From assembly GCA_014796635.1 (NCBI GenBank), contig JAAVIK010000001.1, positions 271,633 to 278,080 on the forward strand: 6,448 nucleotides of DNA, written 5' to 3'. The notes below the pieces were generated by a model. That model searched no databases. It saw only the letters and a list, made by a program, of their open reading frames with translations, and was not told the DNA's origin. Below, one piece after another: positions 1 to 5,864 of this stretch (position 1 is its first letter; the number at the start of each line of letters is the position of its first letter). A program made the position numbers and the translations under genes. Origin of the DNA: Alistipes sp. (lineage in GTDB: Bacteria > Bacteroidota > Bacteroidia > Bacteroidales > Rikenellaceae).

Positions 1-828
1 TTCCCGCTTTTCACCAGCAAGGTCAACTACCGCAACCACCGCAAGATCGCGGTCATCGACGGCCGGGTGGGATTCATCGGAGGAATGAACGTCGCCGACC
101 GCTACGTGCTGGGCATCGACCGGGGCGACGGGCGCCGCGAACGGTGGCGCGACACCCATTTCCGGGTAGAGGGGGCCGGGGTCGCAGGGCTGCAGGCCTC
201 GTTTCTGAGCGACTGGTCCGCCACGACACGGAAGAAGATCGAGGGGGAAGCCTACTTCCCGAAGCAGGAGCGGCGGACCGGCAATGCCCTGCAGATCGTG
301 CCGAGCGGGCCGTTGGGCAAGTGGCGGACCCTGCTGCAGGCGGTGGAGTACGCGATTTCGCGGGCTACGGACCGCGTATGGATCCAGACGCCCTACTACC
401 TGCCCACCGAGACGCTGAACGCCGCCTTGCAGGAGGCGGCGCTGGCAGGCATCGACGTGCGGCTGATGCTGCCCGAACACTCCGATTCGAGGGTCGTCGA
501 TCTGGCGAGCCACTCCTACTTGGACGATATGCTGCAGGCCGGGGTGAAGATCGCGTTCTACACGCCCGGATTCCTCCACTCCAAGCTGCTGATCATCGAC
601 GACGGACTGACGGTCATCGGTTCGGCGAACATGGATTTCCGCAGCTTCGAGCACAACTTCGAGGTGAACGCCTTCGTCTACGATTCCGATTTCAATGCCC
701 GCATGGCCGGCATCTTCGGAGAGGACCTGCAGTCGTGCCGGCCGCTCACTCCCGCCGAATGGTTCCGACGCCCGCGCCGGCGCCGCTGGGCCGAATCGTT
801 CATGCGCATCTTCGCACCGCTGCTATAA
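1..828 (+). CDS. cls: Cardiolipin synthase, C-terminal part (phospholipase D superfamily), 5'-truncated by window edge
   Basis: This gene encodes a phospholipase D-type cardiolipin synthase, a membrane enzyme that joins two phosphatidylglycerol molecules into cardiolipin and glycerol. The reading frame is open from base 1, so the true start lies upstream; 275 residues are visible, against roughly 480 for the family. Both HKD catalytic motifs are present: HRKIAVID at residues 13-20 (bases 37-60) and HSKLLIIDD from residue 193 (base 577). Other family signatures are GFIGGMNV just after the first HKD, WRDTHFRVEG, IQTPYYLPTE and GSANMDFRSFEHNFEVN after the second HKD. The tail is very basic (RRPRRRRW) and ends APLL, as is usual for the C-terminus of these enzymes. 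The N-terminal membrane segments would be outside the window. A GTG at 67 is an internal codon, not the start, because the first HKD motif precedes it. The gene ends in two consecutive stops (TAA TAA, 826-831) and converges on relA. Family assignment is firm; the substrate is known only from the family. Confidence 0.93.
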   Translation, partial: FPLFTSKVNYRNHRKIAVIDGRVGFIGGMNVADRYVLGIDRGDGRRERWRDTHFRVEGAGVAGLQASFLSDWSATTRKKIEGEAYFPKQERRTGNALQIVPSGPLGKWRTLLQAVEYAISRATDRVWIQTPYYLPTETLNAALQEAALAGIDVRLMLPEHSDSRVVDLASHSYLDDMLQAGVKIAFYTPGFLHSKLLIIDDGLTVIGSANMDFRSFEHNFEVNAFVYDSDFNARMAGIFGEDLQSCRPLTPAEWFRRPRRRRWAESFMRIFAPLL

Positions 829-833
829 TAAGG

Positions 834-861
834 TGAAAAGTAGGAAGTGAAAGGTTAAAGG
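834..861 (+). repeat. Degenerate heptamer array (TGAAAGG-like), four units, downstream of cls
   Basis: Four adjacent 7-base units can be read on the + strand right after the cls stop codons: TGAAAAG (834-840), TAGGAAG (841-847), TGAAAGG (848-854) and TTAAAGG (855-861). They match the consensus of a second array on the opposite strand at 929-957. The two arrays can pair: 831-840 is exactly complementary to 937-946, and 847-855 to 928-936, with a 6-base bulge on the left arm. The transcript could therefore fold into a long stem closing a loop of about 70 bases. There is no T-run after the stem, so a classical intrinsic terminator is not evident. Function unknown. Confidence 0.6.
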
Positions 862-862
862 T

Positions 863-874
863 ATGCCTCGGCAT
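863..874. repeat. Short palindrome between the two heptamer arrays
   Basis: ATGCC (863-867) and GGCAT (870-874) are perfect inverted repeats separated by TC. The palindrome sits near the left edge of the 67-base core between the two heptamer arrays. It may be a small hairpin in either transcript, or chance. The rest of the core, to base 928, shows nothing I recognise. Confidence 0.3.
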
Positions 875-928
875 CCTGTTAGCATCGGTTCTTAAATCCC
901 TGTTCTTGGCGGGGCGTCATAAGCTGCA

Positions 929-957
929 CCTTTCACCTTTTCACCTCTCACCTCTCA
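929..957 (-). repeat. Degenerate heptamer array (TGAGAGG/TGAAAGG), four units, beginning at the relA stop codon
   Basis: Read on the minus strand from 957 downward, the units are TGAGAGG (957-951), TGAGAGG (950-944), TGAAAAGG with one extra base (943-936) and TGAAAGG (935-929). The TGA of the first unit is the relA stop codon, so the array starts exactly at the end of that gene. It is inverted relative to the array at 834-861, so each array lies in the same orientation relative to the gene it follows. It may act as a 3'-end or transcript-stabilising structure, or be an interspersed repeat family. The sequence alone does not decide. Confidence 0.6.
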
Positions 958-3162
958 ATTGACCCTGTACGCCCGCTGCACGCCCTTGATCCGCATGATC
1001 GAGTGGATCAGCGTGTCGACCACGCCCGTGCCGGGCACCTCGACCGACACGGTGCCGGAGACGCAGCCGCCCGATGCGGCCTCGAAATTGATCGACCGGA
1101 TGTTGAGTTTCAGTTCGCGGCTGATCGTCTCGGTGATGTGGTTGGCCATGCCGGTGGTGTCGGCCGCAACGATGCGGATCGTCACACGGAATGCCCCCAG
1201 CGCCGACTGCCGCCACCGGGCCTCGATGACGCGGTAGGGATAGTTCTCGTGCATGCGTTTGGCATTGGGGCAGTCGGTCCGATGGATCGTGATGCCCGAG
1301 TTGATAGTCACGAAACCGAACACTTCGTCGCCTTTGATCGGGTTGCAGCAGCGGGCCAGCTTGTACTGGATTTTGGAGATGTCGTCGTCGATGACGAGCG
1401 CATCCTGCGGCGCGGCGCTCTCTTTGAATGCGTGGGTCTTCTGCCGCTCGGCTTCGGCGGCCGCCGCACGGCGCTCCTCCTCGGCTTCGCCCGACAGGTG
1501 GCGCGAAAGAATCTCCTTGATCGAGGCGAAGTCGATCTTCTGCGTGGCGATGAGCCCGTAGACCTCGGTGCCGAGCCGCAGTTTGAAGTACTTGGCCAGA
1601 TAGGCCACCGCCTCGTCGATCGTCAGCGCCATCTTCCAGTTCTTGAGCTTGCGTTCGAGCTCCTCGCGCCCCATGCGGGTATGCTTGGCCTGCTCCTCGC
1701 GCAGATAGGACTTGATCTTGTTGCGGGCCTTGGAAGTGACCACCACCGACAGCCAGTCGGCCTTGGGCGTCTGGTTCTTCTGGGTCTGAATCTCCACGAT
1801 ATCGCCGTTGTGCAGCACATCGCGGATCGACGCAGGCCGGTTGTTGACCTTGCCGCTCACGCAGGAAGCTCCCAGCGAGGTGTGGATATCGAACGCGAAA
1901 TCGAGCAGCGTGGCCCCCTCGGGCAGCTTGCGCAGGTCGCCGTTGGGCGTGAAAACGAAAATCTCGCCCGACGCGGGCTTGGCATCGAAACGCTGGGCCA
2001 GCGAGTGGGTCGTATCCTCCATCAGCTCGCGCAGCCGCCCGAGCCACTGTTCGCTGGTCTGCGCCCCTTGGTTGACCCCCTTGTAGCGCCAGTGGGCCGC
2101 AATGCCGCGCTCGGCGACGGCATCCATGCGCTCCGTGCGTATCTGCACCTCGACCCAGCGCCCCTCGGCCGAGACGGTGGTGTGGAGCGATTCGTAGCCG
2201 TTCGACTTGGGGATCGATATCCAGTCGCGCATGCGCTTGGGATTGGGCGTATAGAAATCGGTGACGATCGAATAGGCCGTCCAGCACTGCTGCTTCTCCT
2301 CCTCGCGCGGGCAGTCGATGATGATGCGCAGGGCGAAGATGTCGTAGACGCCCTCGAAAGGCACATGCTGCTTCTGCATCTTGGTCCAGATCGAGAAGAT
2401 CGACTTCGTGCGGCTCTTGATATGGTATTTGATCCCCAGCTTCTGCAGCCGCTCCTCGACGGGCACTAAGAAACGGGCGATGAAAGCCCGGCGTTCGTCG
2501 GCGCTCTCCTCGAGCTTGGCGACGATATGTTCGTAGTCCTTGGGCTCGAGGTATTTGAGAGCGATATCCTCCAATTCGCTCTTGATACCGTAGAGGCCCA
2601 GTTTGTGGGCGATCTGCGCATAGAGGTTGAGGGCTTCCCAGCTTTTCTTGCGCCGCTTCTCCTTGGGGAAGATGTCGAGCGAACGCATGACTTCGAGCCG
2701 GTCGGCCAGCTTGATGAGAATCACGCGCGGGTCCTCGGAGTAGCTCACGATCAGGTCGCGGAAGTTGTCGGCCTGCTCTTTGGCCACCTTGAGCCGCAGC
2801 GCCGAGATGTTGGCCAGACCCACGGTGATGCCGACGACCTCCTGTCCGAAGCGGCTGCGGATTTCATCGGTGAGCGCGAGGAACTCCTCCGCCGGCAGGT
2901 TCTTATGCGCCAGCCGCACGACGTCGTGGAGTATCGACGCGACGGTGGAGTTGCGCCCCAGCCCCACTTCGGAGATGACGATCGAAGCCACCGCCACGGC
3001 ATGGTCGAGCAGGGGCGTGCCGTCGTAGCGGACGGCTCCGGCCAGACGCTCCCCGGCCCATGCGAGCGCGTCGTCGACGAGCTGCTGCGTCTGCGCCGAA
3101 AAGTTGGTCCGCACCGACGTACGGAATGTCTCGTAGCGTGAAAAGTCCATCGTAGTACCCAT
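955..3162 (-). CDS. relA: RelA/SpoT-family (p)ppGpp synthetase with a probably inactive hydrolase domain
   Basis: This is a long RelA/SpoT homologue of 735 residues, the normal full length, which transfers pyrophosphate from ATP to GTP or GDP to make the alarmone (p)ppGpp. Domain order is as expected. The HD hydrolase-like domain spans about residues 30-195. The synthetase domain spans about 240-360, with RTKSIFSI (251-258), YDIFALRI (273-280), RMRDWISIPKSNGYESLHTT (310-329) and VEVQIRT (337-343). TGS spans about 400-462. A zinc-finger-like region carries C605, C606, H627 and C631, and an ACT domain occupies about 655-735. Putative metal ligands H54, H79, D80 and D154 remain. However, the usual HDxxED reads HDVVRL (79-84) and ADRLHN reads ADRLEV (153-158), so hydrolysis is probably lost; this is inference. 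RMRD resembles the RxKD motif of Rel enzymes more than the ExDD of E. coli RelA. M1 (3160-3162) and M5 (3148-3150) are both possible starts; the promoter position makes M5 credible. The gene follows a terminator and appears monocistronic. Confidence 0.95.
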   Translation of the reverse strand: MGTTMDFSRYETFRTSVRTNFSAQTQQLVDDALAWAGERLAGAVRYDGTPLLDHAVAVASIVISEVGLGRNSTVASILHDVVRLAHKNLPAEEFLALTDEIRSRFGQEVVGITVGLANISALRLKVAKEQADNFRDLIVSYSEDPRVILIKLADRLEVMRSLDIFPKEKRRKKSWEALNLYAQIAHKLGLYGIKSELEDIALKYLEPKDYEHIVAKLEESADERRAFIARFLVPVEERLQKLGIKYHIKSRTKSIFSIWTKMQKQHVPFEGVYDIFALRIIIDCPREEEKQQCWTAYSIVTDFYTPNPKRMRDWISIPKSNGYESLHTTVSAEGRWVEVQIRTERMDAVAERGIAAHWRYKGVNQGAQTSEQWLGRLRELMEDTTHSLAQRFDAKPASGEIFVFTPNGDLRKLPEGATLLDFAFDIHTSLGASCVSGKVNNRPASIRDVLHNGDIVEIQTQKNQTPKADWLSVVVTSKARNKIKSYLREEQAKHTRMGREELERKLKNWKMALTIDEAVAYLAKYFKLRLGTEVYGLIATQKIDFASIKEILSRHLSGEAEEERRAAAAEAERQKTHAFKESAAPQDALVIDDDISKIQYKLARCCNPIKGDEVFGFVTINSGITIHRTDCPNAKRMHENYPYRVIEARWRQSALGAFRVTIRIVAADTTGMANHITETISRELKLNIRSINFEAASGGCVSGTVSVEVPGTGVVDTLIHSIMRIKGVQRAYRVN

Positions 3163-3172
3163 TAACCGTTTG

Positions 3173-3180
3173 CAAAGATA
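3173..3180 (-). promoter_or_regulatory. Bacteroidetes -7 box of relA (TATCTTTG)
   Basis: On the minus strand the sequence TATCTTTG matches the Bacteroidetes -7 consensus TAnnTTTG exactly and ends 10 bases before the annotated relA ATG. In this phylum transcription starts a few bases downstream of the box, so the leader of the first ATG would be only about 5 bases, or about 17-20 for the second in-frame ATG at 3148-3150. No clear -33 TTTG is visible; its expected place falls within the terminator stem of the upstream gene. Assignment rests on consensus match and position only. Confidence 0.6.
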
Positions 3181-3193
3181 ACCAATAAAACCG

Positions 3194-3229
3194 AACGTCC
3201 GGCATGTCTGAAACAGAATGCCGGACGTT
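3194..3229 (-). terminator. Hairpin terminator after the sugar transporter gene
   Basis: AACGTCCGGCAT (3194-3205) and ATGCCGGACGTT (3218-3229) form a perfect 12-bp stem. The interior can extend it, with TCTG (3207-3210) pairing CAGA (3214-3217) around an AAA loop, leaving only G3206 unpaired. On the minus strand the stem is followed by CGGTTTTATTGG; on the plus strand it ends in TTTTTATT. It lies 21 bases past the transporter stop codon and before the relA promoter, so its obvious job is to end the synthase-transporter transcript. It may also block plus-strand readthrough. Confidence 0.85.
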
Positions 3230-3249
3230 TTTATTGTCGTTTCGGAGTT

Positions 3250-4596
3250 CTATTCTTCGACAGGGATATCGGTGTTGACGTTCTTGCAGCCGATCAACGC
3301 ATAGTAGAGCAGGTAAGCCAGCCCGGCGATGATGACCCAGTAGCTGGTCATGTACCCGGCCTTGTCGGCCACGAACTGCTGGAAAAGCGGCAGCACGCCG
3401 CCGCCGACGACCATCATCATGAAGATGCCCGACGCCTGCGCCGTATATTTGCCCAAACCCTCGACCGCGAGGTTGAAGATACCGCCCCACATGACCGACG
3501 TACACAGACCGCAGAGCACCAGAAGCAGGGCGCTGACGGGCACCTGTGCCAGCTGGAATCCGTCGCTCACGCTGTAGCCGGGCATGGCGACCGTCGCCGT
3601 CTTGGGGATGACGATGGCCAGCACCACCAAGAGGATCGCCGCCGTCGAAACCGCCGTCAGCTGCACGCGGCTCGACACCTTGCCGCTGATCAGACTGCTC
3701 AGCGAACGTCCCACCAGCATCAGCAGCCAGTAGACCGCCGCAATGGCGCCGCCGATCGCCGCACCGTTGCCCACCAAGCCGGCACCCCGGGCGGATTCGT
3801 CGGCGAGGTAGAAGTTGAGCGTGCCGGGAATGCCGATCTCGACGCCCACGTAGACGAAGATGCCGACGACGCCCAGCACCGTATGGCGGAAATTCCACGG
3901 GCTGTAGGCGGATTTTTCATGCCGGGCCTCCCCCTTGCGGAGATGCGGCTCGGGAATGGGCACGAACGTAATGATAAGGGCCGCCACGGCGAAGACGCCC
4001 ATGGCGAGGAACAGCAGCGACGTGACGTCGGTCATGGTCGTCCGGGCCGTGACCGTCCCGATGAGCGCGCCCACGAACAGCGGCGTCAGCGTACCTGCCA
4101 GCGAGTTGAACGTACTGCCGAACTGCAGCAGTTGGTTGCCGCGCACACCGCCGCCGCCCAAGGTGTTGAGCATGGGGTTGACCACCGTATTGAGCATGCA
4201 GACGGAGAAGCCGCAGATGAAAGCGCCCAGCAGATAGACGATGAAGTTGAGGTGGATGGTGAACTTGTCCATGGTGAACAGCTCCGTCCCCGCCCCCCAG
4301 CGGCTGGAGAGATACTGGGTGAACAAACCGACGATGCCGACGATCATGGCGATGAGCGACGTCTTCTTGTAGCCGATCCGAACGATCATGTTGCCGGCGG
4401 GAATACCCATGAAAAGATAGGCCAGAAAGTTCATCATGTTGCCCATCATGCCGAGCGTGTTGGAGCCTTCGTAGGCATTGCGCCAGATGGTGCCGATGGG
4501 AGCCGCCAGATTGGTCACGAAAGAGATCATCGCGAAGAGGAAGAACATCGTGATGACGGGAATAAGAGGCAGTTTGCCGTTTCGGTTGCTTTCCAT
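3250..4596 (-). CDS. MFS sugar transporter, fucose/glucose-galactose (FHS, FucP-like) family
   Basis: The product is a 448-residue, very hydrophobic inner-membrane protein with about 12 predicted membrane segments, the usual size for the FHS branch of the major facilitator superfamily, which imports sugars such as fucose, glucose or galactose. Signatures recalled from this family include a first helix starting near residue 12, PAGNMIVRIGYKK (66-78), NPMLNTLG (140-147), QFGSTFNSLAGTLTPLFVG (158-176), the start of the C-terminal half at YVGVEIGIPGTLNFYL (249-264), and GKYTAQASGIFMMMVVGGG (382-400). A charged cytoplasmic loop at about 216-232 separates the two halves. Compared by memory with E. 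coli FucP, the proton-linked acids D46 and E135 correspond here to N29 and N136. The substrate cannot be assigned. The start ATG lacks a Shine-Dalgarno sequence, which is normal here. It follows the polyprenyl synthase by 36 bp on the same strand with no promoter-like box between, so co-transcription is likely. It ends just before the strong terminator at 3194-3229. Confidence 0.9.
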   Translation of the reverse strand: MESNRNGKLPLIPVITMFFLFAMISFVTNLAAPIGTIWRNAYEGSNTLGMMGNMMNFLAYLFMGIPAGNMIVRIGYKKTSLIAMIVGIVGLFTQYLSSRWGAGTELFTMDKFTIHLNFIVYLLGAFICGFSVCMLNTVVNPMLNTLGGGGVRGNQLLQFGSTFNSLAGTLTPLFVGALIGTVTARTTMTDVTSLLFLAMGVFAVAALIITFVPIPEPHLRKGEARHEKSAYSPWNFRHTVLGVVGIFVYVGVEIGIPGTLNFYLADESARGAGLVGNGAAIGGAIAAVYWLLMLVGRSLSSLISGKVSSRVQLTAVSTAAILLVVLAIVIPKTATVAMPGYSVSDGFQLAQVPVSALLLVLCGLCTSVMWGGIFNLAVEGLGKYTAQASGIFMMMVVGGGVLPLFQQFVADKAGYMTSYWVIIAGLAYLLYYALIGCKNVNTDIPVEE

Positions 4597-4632
4597 AATA
4601 AGTTATCGTGTAGTTTGTTTTGTGGATTGGCT

Positions 4633-5622
4633 CTATTGGTCCCGCTCGCCGATATAGGCGCAGAGGTCGATCATGGCGGTTTTGCAGTCCGAGGGTTCGT
4701 ATCCGGAAAGCAGTTCGACCGCCTGCGACAGATAGCTGCGCATGATGCCGATCGCCGACGTGATGCCGTCTTCGTTCTCGACGATGCGCCGGAGATACTC
4801 CATGGCAGCGGGGTCTTCGCCGCAGCGCACCAGCCGGGCTACCACTTCGGCCCGCCGCTCCTCGCCCATGCGCTCCAGCACGCACAGCAGAGGCAGCGTG
4901 ATCTTGCCCTCGCGCAGGTCGTTGTAGGCCGGTTTTCCGGTCTTGGCCGACGCGGTATAGTCGAGGATATCGTCCTGTATCTGGAATGCCATGCCCAGCG
5001 CTTCGCCGAAGCGCCGCATCTGGGCGACCCGGTCGCGCGTGGCCCCCACGGCCAAAGCCCCGGCCGAGGCGCTGACGCCGAGCAGGCTGGCCGTCTTGCG
5101 GTAGACGATATCGAGATAGTTCTTGCGGGTGGTGTCGTGCTTCTCGGCGCATTCGCTCTGCAGCACTTCGCCCTCGCACAGCGCCGACATGGCGCCGCAG
5201 ATATGGGCGACCAGATCGTACTGCCCGCTCTGGAGCCCGATGTTCATGTTGCGGGCCAGAATGTAGTCGCCCAGCACCACCGCCTTGTGCGACTGCCATT
5301 TGGCATTGACCGAGGGACGGCCGCGCCGCAGATCGGATTCGTCGATCACGTCGTCGTGGATGAGCGACGCGACATGGATCATCTCGACGAGCATGGCGGC
5401 CAGACAGGGGCGGCGCCCCAGCGAAGCGCCCCGCACGGGAGCGTGCATGGCGGCGGAGAGCATCACGAGCAGCGGCCGGATGCCCTTGCCGCGCGACGAG
5501 AGCGCATACTGCAGCATCTCGGAGAGCAGCTCCCCTTCGGCGGTGAACTGCCGTTCGACGAATTCGTCGAAGGCTTTCAGCTCGGCTTCGACGGGCCTGC
5601 GGATGATATCGAGTGTTGTCAT
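4633..5622 (-). CDS. Polyprenyl diphosphate synthase, long-chain type (IspB-like)
   Basis: This is a trans-isoprenyl diphosphate synthase of 329 residues, typical of the family. It extends an allylic diphosphate by successive isopentenyl diphosphate additions, probably to make the menaquinone side chain in the cytoplasm. Both aspartate-rich motifs are intact: DDVIDESDLRRGRPS (first Asp at residue 90) and DDILDYTASAKTGKP (first Asp at 217). Also present are GKGIRP (45-50, the usual GGKRLRP region), GDYILAR (118-124), EGEVLQ (150-155), KTASLLG (176-182) and NDLREGKITLP (234-244). The residues four and five before the first Asp-rich motif are Ser86 and Ala85. Small residues there are known to permit long products, as in IspB, whereas geranylgeranyl or farnesyl synthases usually carry bulky ones; long-chain specificity is therefore inferred. 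The start ATG (5620-5622) is preceded by an A/T-rich stretch rather than a Shine-Dalgarno. A good -7 box lies about 85 bases upstream. The gene heads a probable two-gene unit with the sugar transporter. Confidence 0.93.
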   Translation of the reverse strand: MTTLDIIRRPVEAELKAFDEFVERQFTAEGELLSEMLQYALSSRGKGIRPLLVMLSAAMHAPVRGASLGRRPCLAAMLVEMIHVASLIHDDVIDESDLRRGRPSVNAKWQSHKAVVLGDYILARNMNIGLQSGQYDLVAHICGAMSALCEGEVLQSECAEKHDTTRKNYLDIVYRKTASLLGVSASAGALAVGATRDRVAQMRRFGEALGMAFQIQDDILDYTASAKTGKPAYNDLREGKITLPLLCVLERMGEERRAEVVARLVRCGEDPAAMEYLRRIVENEDGITSAIGIMRSYLSQAVELLSGYEPSDCKTAMIDLCAYIGERDQ

Positions 5623-5684
5623 GTAACCGAATAAAAACCGCGGAATGCCCCTGAAAACGAAAGGCCGTGCATCGCCGCAGCCGC

Positions 5685-5696
5685 TCTTCGCGAAGA
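5685..5696. promoter_or_regulatory. 12-bp perfect palindrome TCTTCGCGAAGA, candidate operator
   Basis: The sequence is a perfect dyad centred between 5690 and 5691. It lies just downstream of the expected transcription start of the polyprenyl synthase unit, whose -7 box is at 5707-5714. The core TTCGCGA recurs in the same orientation at 5722-5728, 35 bp away, so the two copies bracket the -7 box. This placement suits a repressor site, but no regulator is known from the window and chance is possible. Confidence 0.3.
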
Positions 5697-5706
5697 TAAA
5701 CTACGG

Positions 5707-5714
5707 CAAATATA
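5707..5714 (-). promoter_or_regulatory. Bacteroidetes -7 box (TATATTTG) for the polyprenyl synthase / sugar transporter unit
   Basis: On the minus strand TATATTTG matches TAnnTTTG exactly. It is in the intergenic region upstream of the polyprenyl synthase, predicting a start near 5700 and a leader of roughly 78 bases. A weaker match, TATCTTCG, lies closer at 5691-5698. No clear -33 TTTG is present at the expected distance. The assignment is by consensus and position. Confidence 0.55.
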
Positions 5715-5757
5715 ATGAATTTTCGCGATTCGGGCGCGGCGATCGGCTATTTTTTCG

Positions 5758-5765
5758 TACCTTTG
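5758..5765 (+). promoter_or_regulatory. Bacteroidetes -7 box (TACCTTTG) for the YfhO-family gene
   Basis: TACCTTTG matches TAnnTTTG exactly on the plus strand, preceded by a T-rich stretch (5750-5755). Transcription would begin near 5771, giving a leader of about 94 bases before the ATG at 5865. The leader is GC-rich without a Shine-Dalgarno sequence. It faces away from the minus-strand box at 5707-5714; the two boxes are about 43 bp apart, forming a compact divergent promoter pair. No convincing -33 element is seen. Confidence 0.55.
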
Positions 5766-5864
5766 GCTCCGGCCGAAGATCCTGCGCCCCGGCGGAACCG
5801 GAACCCGTTCGTTCCCCGCCCCGCCTGCGGCGTATGTTCGGCTTCGACATTAAGCGAATCCGCG

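Noticed and set aside
144..836. 230-codon frame overlapping the cardiolipin synthase gene
   Set aside because: It is an arginine/alanine-rich shadow in another frame; the frame ending at 828 carries both HKD motifs.
829..957. Insertion sequence or transposon remnant in the cls-relA gap
   Set aside because: The arrays are inverted, but there is no transposase fragment, no clear target-site duplication, and the right array is continuous with the relA stop codon. A repeat family remains possible; a mobile element is unsupported.
1003..2469. 488-codon open frame antisense to relA
   Set aside because: It lies wholly within relA on the opposite strand, its product is low-complexity (rich in R, G, L, H, D) with no recognisable motif, and long antisense frames are expected in GC-rich codons. 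relA itself shows a complete domain set.
3883..5634. 583-codon plus-strand open frame spanning the transporter and polyprenyl synthase genes
   Set aside because: It is antisense to two well-supported genes, runs across their intergenic gap, and encodes a composition typical of shadow frames (H, E, D, R, G rich) with no family motif.
5711..5716. Plus-strand TATAAT resembling a sigma-70 -10 box
   Set aside because: Bacteroidetes do not generally use this element, no -35 match is seen upstream, and the bases overlap the minus-strand TATATTTG box, which better fits the phylum.
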